Positions 10,270-23,222 of a DNA stretch of 64,000 nucleotides are shown piece by piece (within the stretch, counting starts at the first letter, position 1; the number at the start of each line of letters is the position of its first letter). The notes under the pieces are model-generated. The model was not told the DNA's origin. It saw only the letters and a list, made by a program, of their open reading frames with translations, and ran no database searches. The position numbers and the translations under genes were made by a program. Source of the stretch: Chamaelirium japonicum (Eukaryota; Streptophyta; Magnoliopsida; Liliales; Melanthiaceae). The DNA lies in the NCBI GenBank assembly GCA_947650365.1, contig OX393557.1, positions 54,288,972 to 54,352,971 of the forward strand, written 5' to 3'.

Positions 10270-12207
10270 GTACTTTGGTGTATGTTTCATGCATGAATTC
10301 GTGAAAACATCATGTGAATATATGATGGCATATGTTTTCGTCGGGGTTCGGCGTAGATCATGCATATGGATTGTGCTATGTATCGTCTTTTTGCAGGTGC
10401 CGCGCTGAATAAAAATCTATGATTGCATTCCTCCGGGGATCCTACCCCGGATTTAATTTTGCATTGATTATTATTGTGCTTGTGGTTTTTTAAGACTCTA
10501 GATGAGCGAGGGTGGAGGTTGACCACCCTCGGTTCCCTTGCCATATTTCTAGGATTGTTTTCTTTTTTTTCTAGCGAAATTATACAGAAACGAGCACTTG
10601 CTCAAAGCGTATTAGTTTTTCGGTCACAGGAAGAAGGAGATAATACTACATCTATGGTTCGGGCAAGCGGTACCATGGTGTGCAAAGACCCGGCGAAAGC
10701 GTGCATGTTGGCGATAATCGGAATCGTCGTCGAAGATCATGCAGAACGGAAGAGCAGGATATCTTGGCTGTGCTATTCAGGTTCAGGGGTCGGACCCTGG
10801 ACTTGATTCAATTTGGATGTTATTTCTGTTATTTCTCTTTACTTAGTGTTTAGAGAACCCCGATGATAATTTTAATTATCTATCTTGCTTGTGCGAGTGT
10901 CTCTAGATCAGGCTTAGGGCTAGTACTAAGCTTATGAATTTATCGGTGTCTCTATTTGGTTCTAATACGTGCGAATCCGGTGGCTAGCTAAAAGGAAAGG
11001 TGGTAACCGTCCTCGTAGTAGTTTAGGTAGCCAAGTACTGTGCACCGAGATAGATGCAGTGTTAGATTTTTTTAGAGATAACTAATGTCCCCATAAGAAG
11101 TATGATAACCCTAGTGGGATACCCTTTCCCCACGTGGTCCTAGCGACCAAGTTAGGTTAGGATTTTACTGTGTGATACCCGTTTCTAGATGACGTTTGAT
11201 GGTAGTATGAACTCATCACGATTTGGTTATGCCACCATTAGGTTGAGGTTCGGCGAAGGTTGTCGGATGTCCCTATTTGGCCAACAACGAAACCTATAAT
11301 GAGATGAGGTCTACTATGACATCAGGCATCAAATTGTGAACGAGGCGTCATCGTAGTGGGTCCTTTCCATATTGACCTTAGGCTAGGCTCCAGATCTTAG
11401 GATTATGGGCAAACTAGTGAAATATCAGGATCCTTGGAATCTATGTAATGTGATCCTTGCAAGAAAGGCGAAAGCTGAGTATTCAAGGTAGGGACTATGA
11501 TATTTTCCGAGGATACTAATGCTTTGCGGGAAGGTTTATAATCCTAGTGGGAGCATGGTAGACCAGGGTCTAAGTCTAGAAGGTCGTGAACTTTCTAGAT
11601 AAAAACCTCATAAAGAAGGGATGTGTAAGAGGTTCCCTCCAAAGGGGAGCCCCTGGCCTCCATAATCAACCGGCTAAAAGTCTGGGTGGGAGGTGCGCAG
11701 TTCGATATTCCCACTGGGTGAGAGCTATATTTTCTTCCATGCTGGTTCGCCTAGTGGTTTCCTACGGGACATGGAGGATGCCGGTGGCAGTGGGTAACAG
11801 TTTTTTCCTGCACCGCGGGAGCCTATGAACCTCCCTGCCGACACCACCTAGATTTATGGGAAGAATCCGAAAACTTGTGTGATGCTGCCGTTGCTGCGCA
11901 CATGGGTCACATAAATCTGGCCAAAAGAAGACTGGGAGGTCTTTCAGTTTACCATGGCTAATTCTGATGAAGACTGGGTCGTAAAAAACCCCATTGGCAG
12001 AAGCGGTTGCATGCTCTTATCGAGAAGCTGTCTCCAATTCAAGGCCGATAGTCTCAGTGCTCGAGCCCAGGAAATTTAGATTCCTGGATGTCTCCACTTG
12101 AGGTAGTGAAGACATAGCGGCTGGAGTAAACATTATCTATTTCTAAATTCTATGAAATAGATTGTAGTAAACCCTAATTTTGCTTTGAACCATTATTTAC
12201 AGAAATT
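10270..12207 (+). other. Copia leader between PBS and gag, no gene seen
   Basis: About 1.9 kb of sequence without a convincing reading frame. The longest frames (for example 10474-10806) show no recognisable domain. A leader of this length is at the long end for copia elements; I see no captured gene in it. Confidence 0.6.
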
Positions 12208-13043
12208 ATGACCAAGCTCGACCCCTTTACCTCCATACTTAATGATAACAAACTTACGGGACCAAACTACGAGGACTGGAAGCATAACCTGATGCTCGTC
12301 CTAAGGGTTGGCAAACACACAATTGCCCTAAGTACCCCTAAATTGGCCATGCCGGGACCAAGTGCTACTAAGGCCCAGTTGAAGGAATGGAAAGACTGGC
12401 TAGATGCTGATGAGATGTGCAAGTGCTATATAGTGGTATCTTTGCAGACCGTCCTTTAGAAGCAAGTCGAAGACATGGCCTTCGCTTCAGACATGATGCT
12501 CTATCTAAAGGAAATGTTCGAGAGTCGTAGTCGGGTAACTCGTTACCTGACCATCAAGAAATTGGTATCCACGAAGATGGCCGAGGGGACTTTAGTTCGG
12601 GATTATATGCTGAAATTGTTTGGTTATGTGAATGAACTTGGTTCCTTCGATGTCATCTTGGATGCAGAGATCTAGACCGATATTTTTCTCACGTCTCTGT
12701 TAGGAGCGTTTGAGGGCTTCGTTACCAACTTTAACCTTTACCGGTTGGAGATATCTAACGCAGAGCTCCTAGCGGTGCTCTAGGCGGCAGAGGACGGGAT
12801 GAAGGTAGGAGCCCAATCCCTGAACGTAGAGCGGAAGTCTTCTCTAAAAGCTAAAGGCAAGTTTCAGAAAAGAAAGTCTAAGAAGCCCGTGAAGATAGGC
12901 CAGATGCAGTCGCAGGTTTCTAAGCAGGATGGTCCGGCGAAGCACAAAGGAAAATACTTCTGATGCGGCAAGAAGGGACACTGGAAGGGCGACTGCCATG
13001 CAGCTCCCAAGAAGGCTGAGACAGGTATATCTCAAATCCACAT
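12208..13043 (+). pseudogene. Copia gag (nucleocapsid) pseudogene
   Basis: Starts at ATG 12208 with a typical gag N-terminus (MTKLDPFTSILNDNKLTG). Successive pieces in one frame are separated by stops at 12457-12459, 12673-12675 and 12781-12783, all TAG where glutamine CAG is expected, and TGA at 12961-12963. Near 12945-13005 the zinc knuckle keeps CGKKGHWKGDC, but the first cysteine position reads Tyr. Gag would form the virus-like particle and bind RNA. Not functional. Confidence 0.85.
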
Positions 13044-13044
13044 A

Positions 13045-14430
13045 GTGGAATCCCTAGTAGCATCCAGTTGTTCTCCAGTCTCATGGATTGTGGATTCTGG
13101 TTCTACTAACCATGCTTGCAATAATTTGCAGGGGTTCAAGGAGACAAGAAAACTGGGTGATGGAGAGATAATTCTAAGTATGGGAACTGAGGCCGTGGCA
13201 GAGGCTGAAGCAGTTGGAGATGTTGTCTTGCAGTTTCTTGATGGAAGAAGTTTATTACTTAGAGACATACTTTATGTACCGTCCTTGAGATGAAATTTAA
13301 TTTCTATTTCCTTATTGAATAATGAAGGTTTTTCAATTTTATTTGATGCTTCTGGTATGTCAATTAAATTGAATGGTTCCTTTGTTTGTAAGGAAAAGAT
13401 ACAGAATAGTCTCTATGTAATTAACTTCAATCATAAGCCGAATAACATAATTGAAGCTTGTGTGGTTAATTCATCTAAAAGGAAAAATCCCTCAGATAAT
13501 CCAACATTCCTTTGGCATTTAAGGCTTGGACACATAGCCTCAGACAGGATTCACAGGTTGGTTAAGGTAGGACTTTTAAGTCCAGATGTTTCAGAAAGCC
13601 TACCGACGTGTGAGTCTTGCCTGGAAGGCAAGATGACTAAAAGATCTTTCCAAGCCAAAGGTAGCAGATCTCATGAGGTATTAGAGTTGGTACACATTGA
13701 TGTATGTGGGCCCATAAGTGTCCGTGCCATAAGAGGTTTCGAGTATTTCATTACCTTTACTGATGATCACTCGAGGTTTGGATACATATACCTAATGCAG
13801 CAGAAGTCTGAATCCTTTGATAAGTTCAAGGAGTTCAGAGCAGAAGTAAAAAAGTAGACGGGTAAAAGTATCAAGTCTCTTCGATCGGATCGAGGAGGCG
13901 AATACCTATTGGATGAATTTATTGGGTACCTGCGTGAACATGGGATCGTATCCTAGTTGACTGCACCAGGGACACCACAACAAAACGGTGTATCTAAGAG
14001 GAGAAACCGAACTTTGTTAGACATGGTTCGGACTATGATGAGTTATGCAATATTGCCACCTAGTTTTTGGAGATATGCCCTAGAAACGGCTGCATATACT
14101 TTGAACTTTGTTCTATCAAAGTCAGTACCTCTAACTCCTTGGGATCTATAGTTGAAGCGAAAGCAAAGCCTACAGCACTTTAGGATTTGGGGTTGTACAG
14201 CACACGTGCGGAAGGACAAGCGAGATAAGATGGAGTCAAAGACTAAGGTATCTCTGTTTATTGGGTATCCAAAAGGGACAAAGGATGCCTTATTTTATGA
14301 TCCTGAGGATAGAAAGGTTGTCGTCTCGACGAACGCTATATTCCTAAAGCAGGATTATTTAGTAGACTATAAGCCCACCAATAAAGTAGTTCTTGAAGAA
14401 TTGCTTTGTAGTGGGAGCCGATACCACTAA
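13045..14430 (+). pseudogene. Copia protease and integrase pseudogene
   Basis: Protease: WIVDSGSTNHAC at about 13084-13120 keeps the catalytic DSG. A TGA at 13291-13293 (CGA expected) breaks the frame. Integrase zinc-binding part: LWHLRLGH and CESC (13510-13625). Catalytic core: HIDVCGPIS and TFTDDHSR (13695-13780), then TAG stops at 13855 and 13954. The third catalytic residue is changed: the usual NGV-A/S-E-R-RNRTL reads NGVSKRRNRTL (13984-14015), lysine for glutamate. A further TAG occurs at 14149, and a frameshift near 14400 moves the reading frame. Non-functional. Confidence 0.87.
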
Positions 14431-16074
14431 GATAAACGATACTGTAGAATCAACTCCTATGGAACCACCTCAGGCTCGTCGCAGTGGGAGGACCACAAGT
14501 GCTCCTGATAGATACATTGGAGAAGCCTTTATGGTGGATCCAGAGTTTCAGGAGGATGATTCTCTGAACTATGACGAAGCGATGGTATTCTCTGACCATG
14601 CAGCATGACAGAAAGCCATGGAGGCAGAACAGACATCGATGTCCCAAAACTCGGTCTGGATACTTATAACACCACGTCACAACATTAAACCTATTGGGTG
14701 TAAGTGGGTGTACAAATGAAAAAGAGGTCTGGATGGTACCGTTGAGACTTACAAAGCTAGAATAGTCACTAAGGGTTATACCCAGCGAGAAAGGATCGAC
14801 TATGACGAAACCTTTTCGCCAGTGGCTATGCTTAAGTCTATTCGGATTCTCTTATCCATTGCAGCCCATTATGATTGGGAGATCTGACAAATGGATGTCA
14901 AGACCGCATTCCTCAACGGGGATTTGGAAGAAGACATCTATATGTCTTATCCTCCAGGCTTTGTCGCAAAAGGTCAGAAAAGTCTGGTATGCAAGTTGCA
15001 AAGGTCCATTTATGGACCGAAGCAAGCATCCAGAAGTTGGAACATGCATTTTGATCAGGGTATCCAGTCTTATGGATTTGAGCAAAATGTGGATGAACCA
15101 TGTGTTTATAAAAGGAGCGATAAGACTGCAGTAGTTTTTCTAGTGCTTTACGTAGACGATATCCTGCTCATTGGAAACGATGTTGTAACGTTGTCTACAG
15201 TGAAGGTGTGGTTATCCTCTCAATTTGATATGAAAGACCTGGGTGAAGCGAGTTATGTTCTGGGGATCAAGGTAACTCGAGATCGGCAGAACAAGACTCT
15301 CTCGTGTCACAGTCAGCCTACATAGATACTATCTTGGTTAGATTCAGTATGCACAACTCCAAGAAGGGACTGATTCTATTCAGACATGGAATGAAATTAT
15401 CCACGGATCAGGGTCCTAAGACTTTTGAGGAGAGGGCAGAGATACAGAAGATACCTTATGCTTCGGCTGTAGGAAGTCTGATGTATGTTATGCAGTGCAT
15501 GAGACCAGATATATGCTATGCAGTAGGCATGATGGGCAAGTATCAGTCAAATCCGGGTCCAGGGCACTGGTCTGCTGTGAAAAGTATACTCAAGTATCTC
15601 CATAGGATGAGAGATTATGAGTTAGTTTACTCTTCACAGGAACCGATGCCGATTGGATATACGGATTCTGACTTTGGGTCAGATCCAGAATCCAGGAGAT
15701 CGACGTCAGGGTTTGTGCTTTCATTAGGAGAAGGAGCTGTTAATTGGAGGAGCGTGAAGTAGGGATGCATCGTGGATTCAACGATAGAGGCTGAGTACGT
15801 TGCGGTGTACGAAACAGCTAAGGAGGCGGTGTGGCTCAAGAAGTTCCTCACGGATTTAGGATGCGTACCGGGAGCTCAAGATCCTATTATCCTTACTGTG
15901 ACAATAGTAGAGCGGTAGCACAATCCAAGGAGCCAAGATATCACCAGAAGAGCAAGCATATCGAGCGAAAATACTATATTATCCGGGACTTGCAGAAGCG
16001 AGGGGAGGTTGCAGTGACTCAGGTGGCATCTGCTAATAACATGGCGGACCCTTTCACAAAGGCGTTACCGACCA
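14393..16074 (+). pseudogene. Copia reverse transcriptase and RNase H pseudogene
   Basis: After the frameshift, RT motifs follow in order: PIGCKWVYK, YKARIVTKGYTQRE, DETFSPVA, MDVKTAFLNGDL (first catalytic Asp), SIYGPKQASRSW and LYVDDILLIGND (catalytic DD, about 15150). A frameshift at about 15303 leads to SQSAYIDTIL and the connection region. RNase H then shows GYTDSDFGSD and STIEAEYVA with a stop at 15762 and another frameshift near 15830. The C-terminus ends at NNMADPFTKALPT, where the 3' LTR follows prematurely. The enzyme would convert element RNA to DNA; this copy cannot. Confidence 0.9.
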
Positions 16075-18086
16075 GCCTTTGGTTATTGCTTTAATTAGAA
16101 TACTAATATGGTATATGTTAATACACATATAATAAAAGGACCCTAGGGAACACAGTAGGCCACTAAGGCGCATGGTGAATCCATGCTTGGGAGACCCAGT
16201 GGACCAGTTATGTGTAAACCTAGAACTAGTTCACAGCTTAGTTGATACTAGTCGCTTCATCGAGAACAAGTTGTTGGCAGGTAGAGGATGTGGTGAAGTC
16301 TCCACCATGGGAACCCGGGATTCCCATTTACCTGACCAAGCACGATGATCGTGTTGAACAAGAACCAAGACGGTGTACAGTTCAGTGATTCAGACACTGG
16401 TGCATAAACCGTCTTACTACAATAGATAATATGTCCTTAACCCTGAGGGACCATGTACACTGGGCCAACCAGTTGTGTGGTGCTTTGATGTGCCAACGTG
16501 TGTGGACCTTCCATAGTCCAATACCAAGGTACGTTGGGTTACCCGGCTGGCGCTTGAGTGACATGTAATCCCTACATGTTATCCAATGTCCAGTGTTGGA
16601 TGGGTGTGTTTTGATGAGTCAATCTATCCACACAGTTAACCCAGGCCTGGTGGTTGTCAGTATGACTGATGATGTTCTGGGTGCTAGGCATAGCACCGGA
16701 AGGTGTGTGATGTTATAGATGAAAAGTCATCAATTCCTAGTCAAATGATCGATCGGGATCTGACGGTGCTCCCCACCACCCGAGTCGTATCATGGCACCA
16801 GTAATAGGAGGGACTAAGGATTATCGGAGTATAGTAGACAACAGGGCTACGAGGGAGTAACATAAGTTTAGGATCACTAGAGTTTAACTCGCGTTGCACT
16901 CTGGGTGGCTACACGGGTTAATCGGATTAGGGCTGATTAACGGAACTTTCGGTGTGTCATCGGAACAATTAATCAGGGATCTGATTGGAGCTAGAGATTC
17001 TGAACCCTGAAGGTTCCACCCTGTCGTTGCGTATAGAAATTTTTCCCCGACCTGGTTGGATACGTTGGATGCGAAGTAGCGTAAGCCCGTAGCCTAAGAA
17101 CCTAATTCACATGTGTTAGGGGCCGTAGGGGTATTTTGGTAAATACTAAAATATGACTTAGAACATATTGAATATGAATCTTAGAATGAGCGGAATAATT
17201 CTAGGAGCTCATAGGTGTTGACGGAACTTGATTCCAAGTAGCGCACCTCACTCAGTCTCTCTTTCAGTTTTTTACTTTTCGTGAAGGGTGTTTTCGTCCA
17301 AGCTTCACGATAGACATTGGAAATCCTAAAAACCGACCCCCCCTCATCTGAATCTAATTAGGGCCGGCCCTAGCTTACTCATGGCACTAGGAGACCGGCC
17401 CTATATATATAGAGGAGGGGGAGGGGCCGGCCTTTAGTGCCTCCTCTCTCCAAAATCCGAACCTCTCCCTCTCTCCCTTTCTTTGTGGTTTCGGCCAAGG
17501 AAGAAAGAGGAAGAAGAAGGAAGAAGAAGGAGGAAGGAAGGAGAAGGAAGAAGAGAGAAAGAGGAGGAGGAGATCTCATGGCTCGTCATCGTTTTTACAA
17601 CGAATTCCTCCGTCAGCTCGTAATCCTTGCACTCAGAGACGGTATTTCGAGGATTCCTCAATTCGCAAAGGACAAGGTGCTATCCGACAGCTTTGAGATC
17701 TCGCGGCTCGTCATCGTTTTTACAACGAATTCCTCCGTCGGCTCGTAATCCTTGCACTCAGAGATGGGATTTCGAGGATTCCTCAATTCGTAAAGGACAA
17801 GGTGCTATCCGACAGCTTTCCTTGTGATTCACGTGCAGTTCTTCATCATTCCGTTTTCTCTGGATCATAGATCCACAAGGTATGATGATTCTAAACACCT
17901 AATTAGATGCATGCATGTCTTCCGTAGATCGTAGTATGTCTCTAGGGTGTCCGCACATATGCTAAGATCATAGATTTGCATGTAGATTGTTTTGTAGAAT
18001 TAATTGTAATGAAACATACACCGTATGATCTTCGGATCTATTTTTTGCTTCCGCTGCGACTCTGATAAGCGGATCCAATTCCAACA
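16075..18086 (+). repeat. 3' LTR of plus-strand copia element, 5'-deleted
   Basis: Matches the 5' LTR from its GGTTATTGCTTTAATTAG segment (8373 onward) to CAACA. It lacks the first roughly 60 LTR bases, the polypurine tract and the 3' end of the internal region. The junction ACCAGCCTTTGG shares GCCTT with the LTR sequence AGAAGCCTTGGG, suggesting deletion between short repeats. It contains an extra tandem copy of a roughly 125-base unit. Confidence 0.9.
17568..17818. repeat. Tandem duplication (about 125 bp x 2) inside 3' LTR
   Basis: Two copies of a unit beginning GAGATCTC(A/G)(T/C)GGCTCGTC and ending ATCCGACAGCTTT, at about 17568-17692 and 17693-17818. The 5' LTR has one copy (about 9866-9990). 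The copies differ at a few positions, so the duplication is not brand new. Confidence 0.85.
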
Positions 18087-18091
18087 CCTCT

Positions 18092-18645
18092 TTGATAGCT
18101 CAAATTTTCGCCTACAGAGGAGTGTGCACCCGACAGCGGAAAGAAGCCGCAGCACACTCCTGTCATGCTATAGTTGCGAGGATTCAAGCTCCACTCACCA
18201 CCTCGTCCGATGACTTGAAGGCACCCTCCGTCCAAATAATAAACTCAACCTCCCTACCCCATAAACCCCTCGGTGTAGGAGTCTGGTACTGCTTGACAAA
18301 ATGGGCCAGTAGCGACTGGCCCCCTGTGAACAAGCCTCGATGGTGACTCCCTCTGCCTCCCAATAAATTTCTCGCACCGAGCCTTCCATAAGAACCACAT
18401 AGCCACCGCCAAGGATTCCCCCGGGACCGGGTTTGATCTCTGTCGTTCCTCTTTCGAACCAGGCATTAGAATGTCCAACTGATAGAAATTAAGCCCGGTC
18501 ACTTACTTTAGTGTCCTCCAATTGTCCCTAGAACATTAACACTCTCAAAAAAAGTGATTGATGTCTTCTTCCGGATCACGACACCAGTAGACGTAGGTGG
18601 CAATTTGGTCTTGAATCTGCGCAACGATCATTAGTGAAATCACCA
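18092..18645 (-). pseudogene. LINE remnant (5' piece of LINE split by copia)
   Basis: On the minus strand the frame at 18502-18254 gives NFYQLDILMPGS and AVAMWFLWKARCEKFIG, matching DFYQLDLLAPR and GIMWQLWKARCDKVFG of the LINE at 43459-46270. Further upstream (about 18640-18510) the translation gives WCRDPEEDINHFF, matching WCEEQEEDLIHVF (zinc-binding region after RT). Downstream on the minus strand the RNase H begins, then the copia insertion separates it from 8312-7984. Several stops; non-functional. Confidence 0.8.
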
Positions 18646-19036
18646 AAAACACAATATTAGGATGCAAGAGCGGGAGAAATATCCTGACTCTTCTCCGGGA
18701 TTCTTTTGCGTTTGTTGAAGTTTAAGATGGTTGAAGACGATGGGGTGATACTGACTCCGGGCCTTCTTCTCCAAGTTTCTTGTTCATGCTAGAAGTCGAA
18801 GCTTTGAGCTTCTTGTGCAATGTCTTCATGTTTGATGAGTACTTTAGTGCGCTTTTTCGTGCCTCGTAAAGCTTTTGGTCGTCGAGCATTGGAGCCTCCT
18901 TGTCTTTAGAGCCCCCCGTCTCTAACTTTGATCTTCGACCCTTGAAGACATCCCCTTGCCCCTCTATTTATAGGCGAAGGGGAGGGGAGGGGAGAGATAT
19001 GGCTGCGATTTTTGAATCAATATCTATCCCCATAAC
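18646..19036. other. Unassigned stretch
   Basis: No recognisable gene or repeat boundary. It may be more of the LINE relic or host spacer. The end contains the target duplication CCCATAAC (19029-19036) of the following element. Confidence 0.4.
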
Positions 19037-19813
19037 TAGGGGTGTTCATCGGCTCAGGTTGACCCGCCAAACCGAACCAAACTGGTCTATTTGGTTCGGT
19101 TTGGATCGGATATTTTGATTGTTCGGTTCGGTTCCAAAAAAATAAAAACCGCTAAGATCAGTTTGATTATGGGTTGTAAGTTTTTTAACCCGAACCAACC
19201 CAACCCAAACCATTCGTAGTATACCCTTTGTAGGTACTATTATACAGTCTCACTCGTTTTGTACATTGCATGGTGGTGACCCAAATCATCGTCATTCAGT
19301 GCATTATAGACTTTCAAGTGTTCAACCGTATGATAAAACTAAAAAGTGAAGGGTGTTGCTATTTACACCCACATAATTACTAGCACCCCCCAAGTCCCAA
19401 CTTATGAAATATTTCAAAGAGAAAAGTTAACAGTGTTGCTAGTAATTCTGGGGGCAAATAGTAGCACCCAAAGTTAAAGATTTAAAAATGAAATATGAAC
19501 CAATTAGCTGCTGTCATTCACGCCTCACTACCAATTCAAAAATATTTGGTTGGATGTTTATTGCCAATTCAATTTCATTATTTTTTTCAATAAAGTATTT
19601 AGAAAGAGTCGATGAGGTGATCTTTGAGGCTATTAAGCGATTTGAAGACCTGCAGAACCGAATCGAACCAAACCGAACTTTTTCGGTTTGGTTTGGTTTG
19701 GTTTTTACCAAGGAATGGTTTGGTTCGGTTCCATTTTCTAGAGAACTGATCAACGCCGGTTTGGTTTCAAATCTATCAAAAAATCGAACCAACCCGAACT
19801 ATGAAAACCCCTA
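19037..19813. mobile_element. hAT-like non-autonomous element (MITE)
   Basis: Ends are TAGGGGTGTTCAT on the left and ATGAAAACCCCTA on the right, which are inverted copies with one mismatch. They are flanked by CCCATAAC (19029-19036) and TCCATAAC (19814-19821), an 8-bp target duplication with one mismatch, as expected for hAT. Both ends are built from ACCGAACC/GGTTCGGTT words; the centre has no transposase. The right half also occurs at 3556-3753. Confidence 0.8.
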
Positions 19814-20197
19814 TCCATAACCGTTGGGATTTATCTTCCTTTTTTAAGGAAAAACAACATTTATTCCCTTCCTTTTTTCGTAGTGGCGGTTATGGGATAG
19901 ATATGGCTCAATCTTTTGAGATATGAGTCATCTTTGTACATTCAAATTGATAACGACACGACTTTTAATTTTGTCTGTCGGATTGAGAGATCGACGTGAA
20001 TCCACGGTTGCGTAGATGTCCGGGTTACCTCCCCCGCGCATGGTGGTTGTTTCCCCTTTTTTTTTTTTTTGTTTCCCCCTTTGGCCGGCCACACCTCCTC
20101 AAGGGGGGAGGGGTTCGGTTTTCAAGAGAGGGGGCCGGTGGGCCGCAATTTCGGGTGCGTCCACCCATCCCCTTTTGGCTTCGGGTGGTGGGCCCGA
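19617..20197. repeat. Second copy of the 3556-4138 segment (both insertion sites empty)
   Basis: Parallel to 3556-4138 over about 580 bases. At 19617 the sequence runs GAGGTGATCTTTGAGG uninterrupted where the other copy has the CACTA end. At 20197 CGATGGGTCCC continues where the other copy has the copia LTR. It therefore gives pre-insertion views of both sites. Confidence 0.85.
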
Positions 20198-20764
20198 TGG
20201 GTCCCACTTGCATGGGCGGGGCCCCACTAAGGTCCATCCGAGCTGAGTTCGTCCCTTTTCTTTTGCTTGCCGTTGTGCGTGGGTTGGGCTTCGTGTATGG
20301 ACCGTTGCGCGTGGGCCGGGTTTTATTCATAGGCTAATTTTGACACCCAGTACAGCTGCCTCTCTGCCAGCTGTGCTGCTCGGATTTGATATTTGCTCGT
20401 AGCTCGCTGACCTTCTCGCATGATATCTACCTTCAGATTATCGGCCGCATCATGTGTTTTCTCTTGCGTATTGCCTAATGATGACACAGTTCGAGCAAAC
20501 CCGAGAATTTCTTCTGTTCTCAACCTATTTCCCGCTCGCTACGGTGACAGACCGGACAGAGTGGTCTACCATCGTCCAAAACATCATACACCGTAGATTG
20601 CAGACTTCTTCATGAAGTGGTACCCATCATTTTGTTTTCGGTTCCTTCTTAACAAATTCTCGGTGTTTGATACCTCGTGAATTTTGGGGGGGGGGGGGGG
20701 GGGTGTTAGTGTATATTGTATTGTATTATAGGTTATACACATGTATTTCGTGTATGGGACCTAT
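20198..20764. other. Unassigned stretch with (G)18 tract
   Basis: No gene recognised. A minus-strand frame at 20323-20523 (66 codons) has no family resemblance I can name. An uninterrupted run of 18 G lies at 20686-20703. Confidence 0.4.
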
Positions 20765-20787
20765 TCTCTCTCTCTCTCTCTCTCTCT

Positions 20788-20872
<85 letters not shown>
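20765..20872. repeat. (CT)n then (TA)n microsatellite, array 1
   Basis: (CT)n at 20765-20789 passes directly into pure (TA)n at 20790-20872. It is the left flank of palindrome 1. Confidence 0.98.
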
Positions 20873-23151
<2,279 letters not shown>

Positions 23152-23153
<2 letters not shown>

Positions 23154-23222
23154 CTAAACCCTAAATCTAAACCCTAATCTAAACCCAAACACTAAATCTA
23201 ACCTTAATCCTAAACCCTAACG
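23152..23222. repeat. Degenerate interstitial telomere-like repeats
   Basis: About ten consecutive imperfect copies of CCCTAAA (CCTAAACCCTAAATCTAAAC and variants). This matches the plant telomere motif, but the tract is short and diverged, so it is an interstitial tract or telobox-like cluster, not a chromosome end. Confidence 0.75.

Larger units (their letters stand above)
8313..18086 (+). mobile_element. Ty1/copia LTR retrotransposon, nearly full length, decayed
   Basis: The element starts TGTTGTAGCTCGTG and ends CCAATTCCAACA, with a perfect 5-bp target duplication CCTCT at 8308-8312 and 18087-18091. Order is LTR, primer binding site, long leader, gag, protease, integrase, RT, RNase H, LTR, which defines copia. 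The 3' LTR lacks about the first 60 bases, and the adjacent polypurine tract is also deleted. All domains contain stops or frameshifts. It inserted into a minus-strand LINE relic. Lineage within copia was not assigned. Confidence 0.95.

Noticed and set aside
18900-19118. Plus-strand 72-codon gene
   Set aside because: It crosses the hAT-like element boundary and has no domain; a chance frame.
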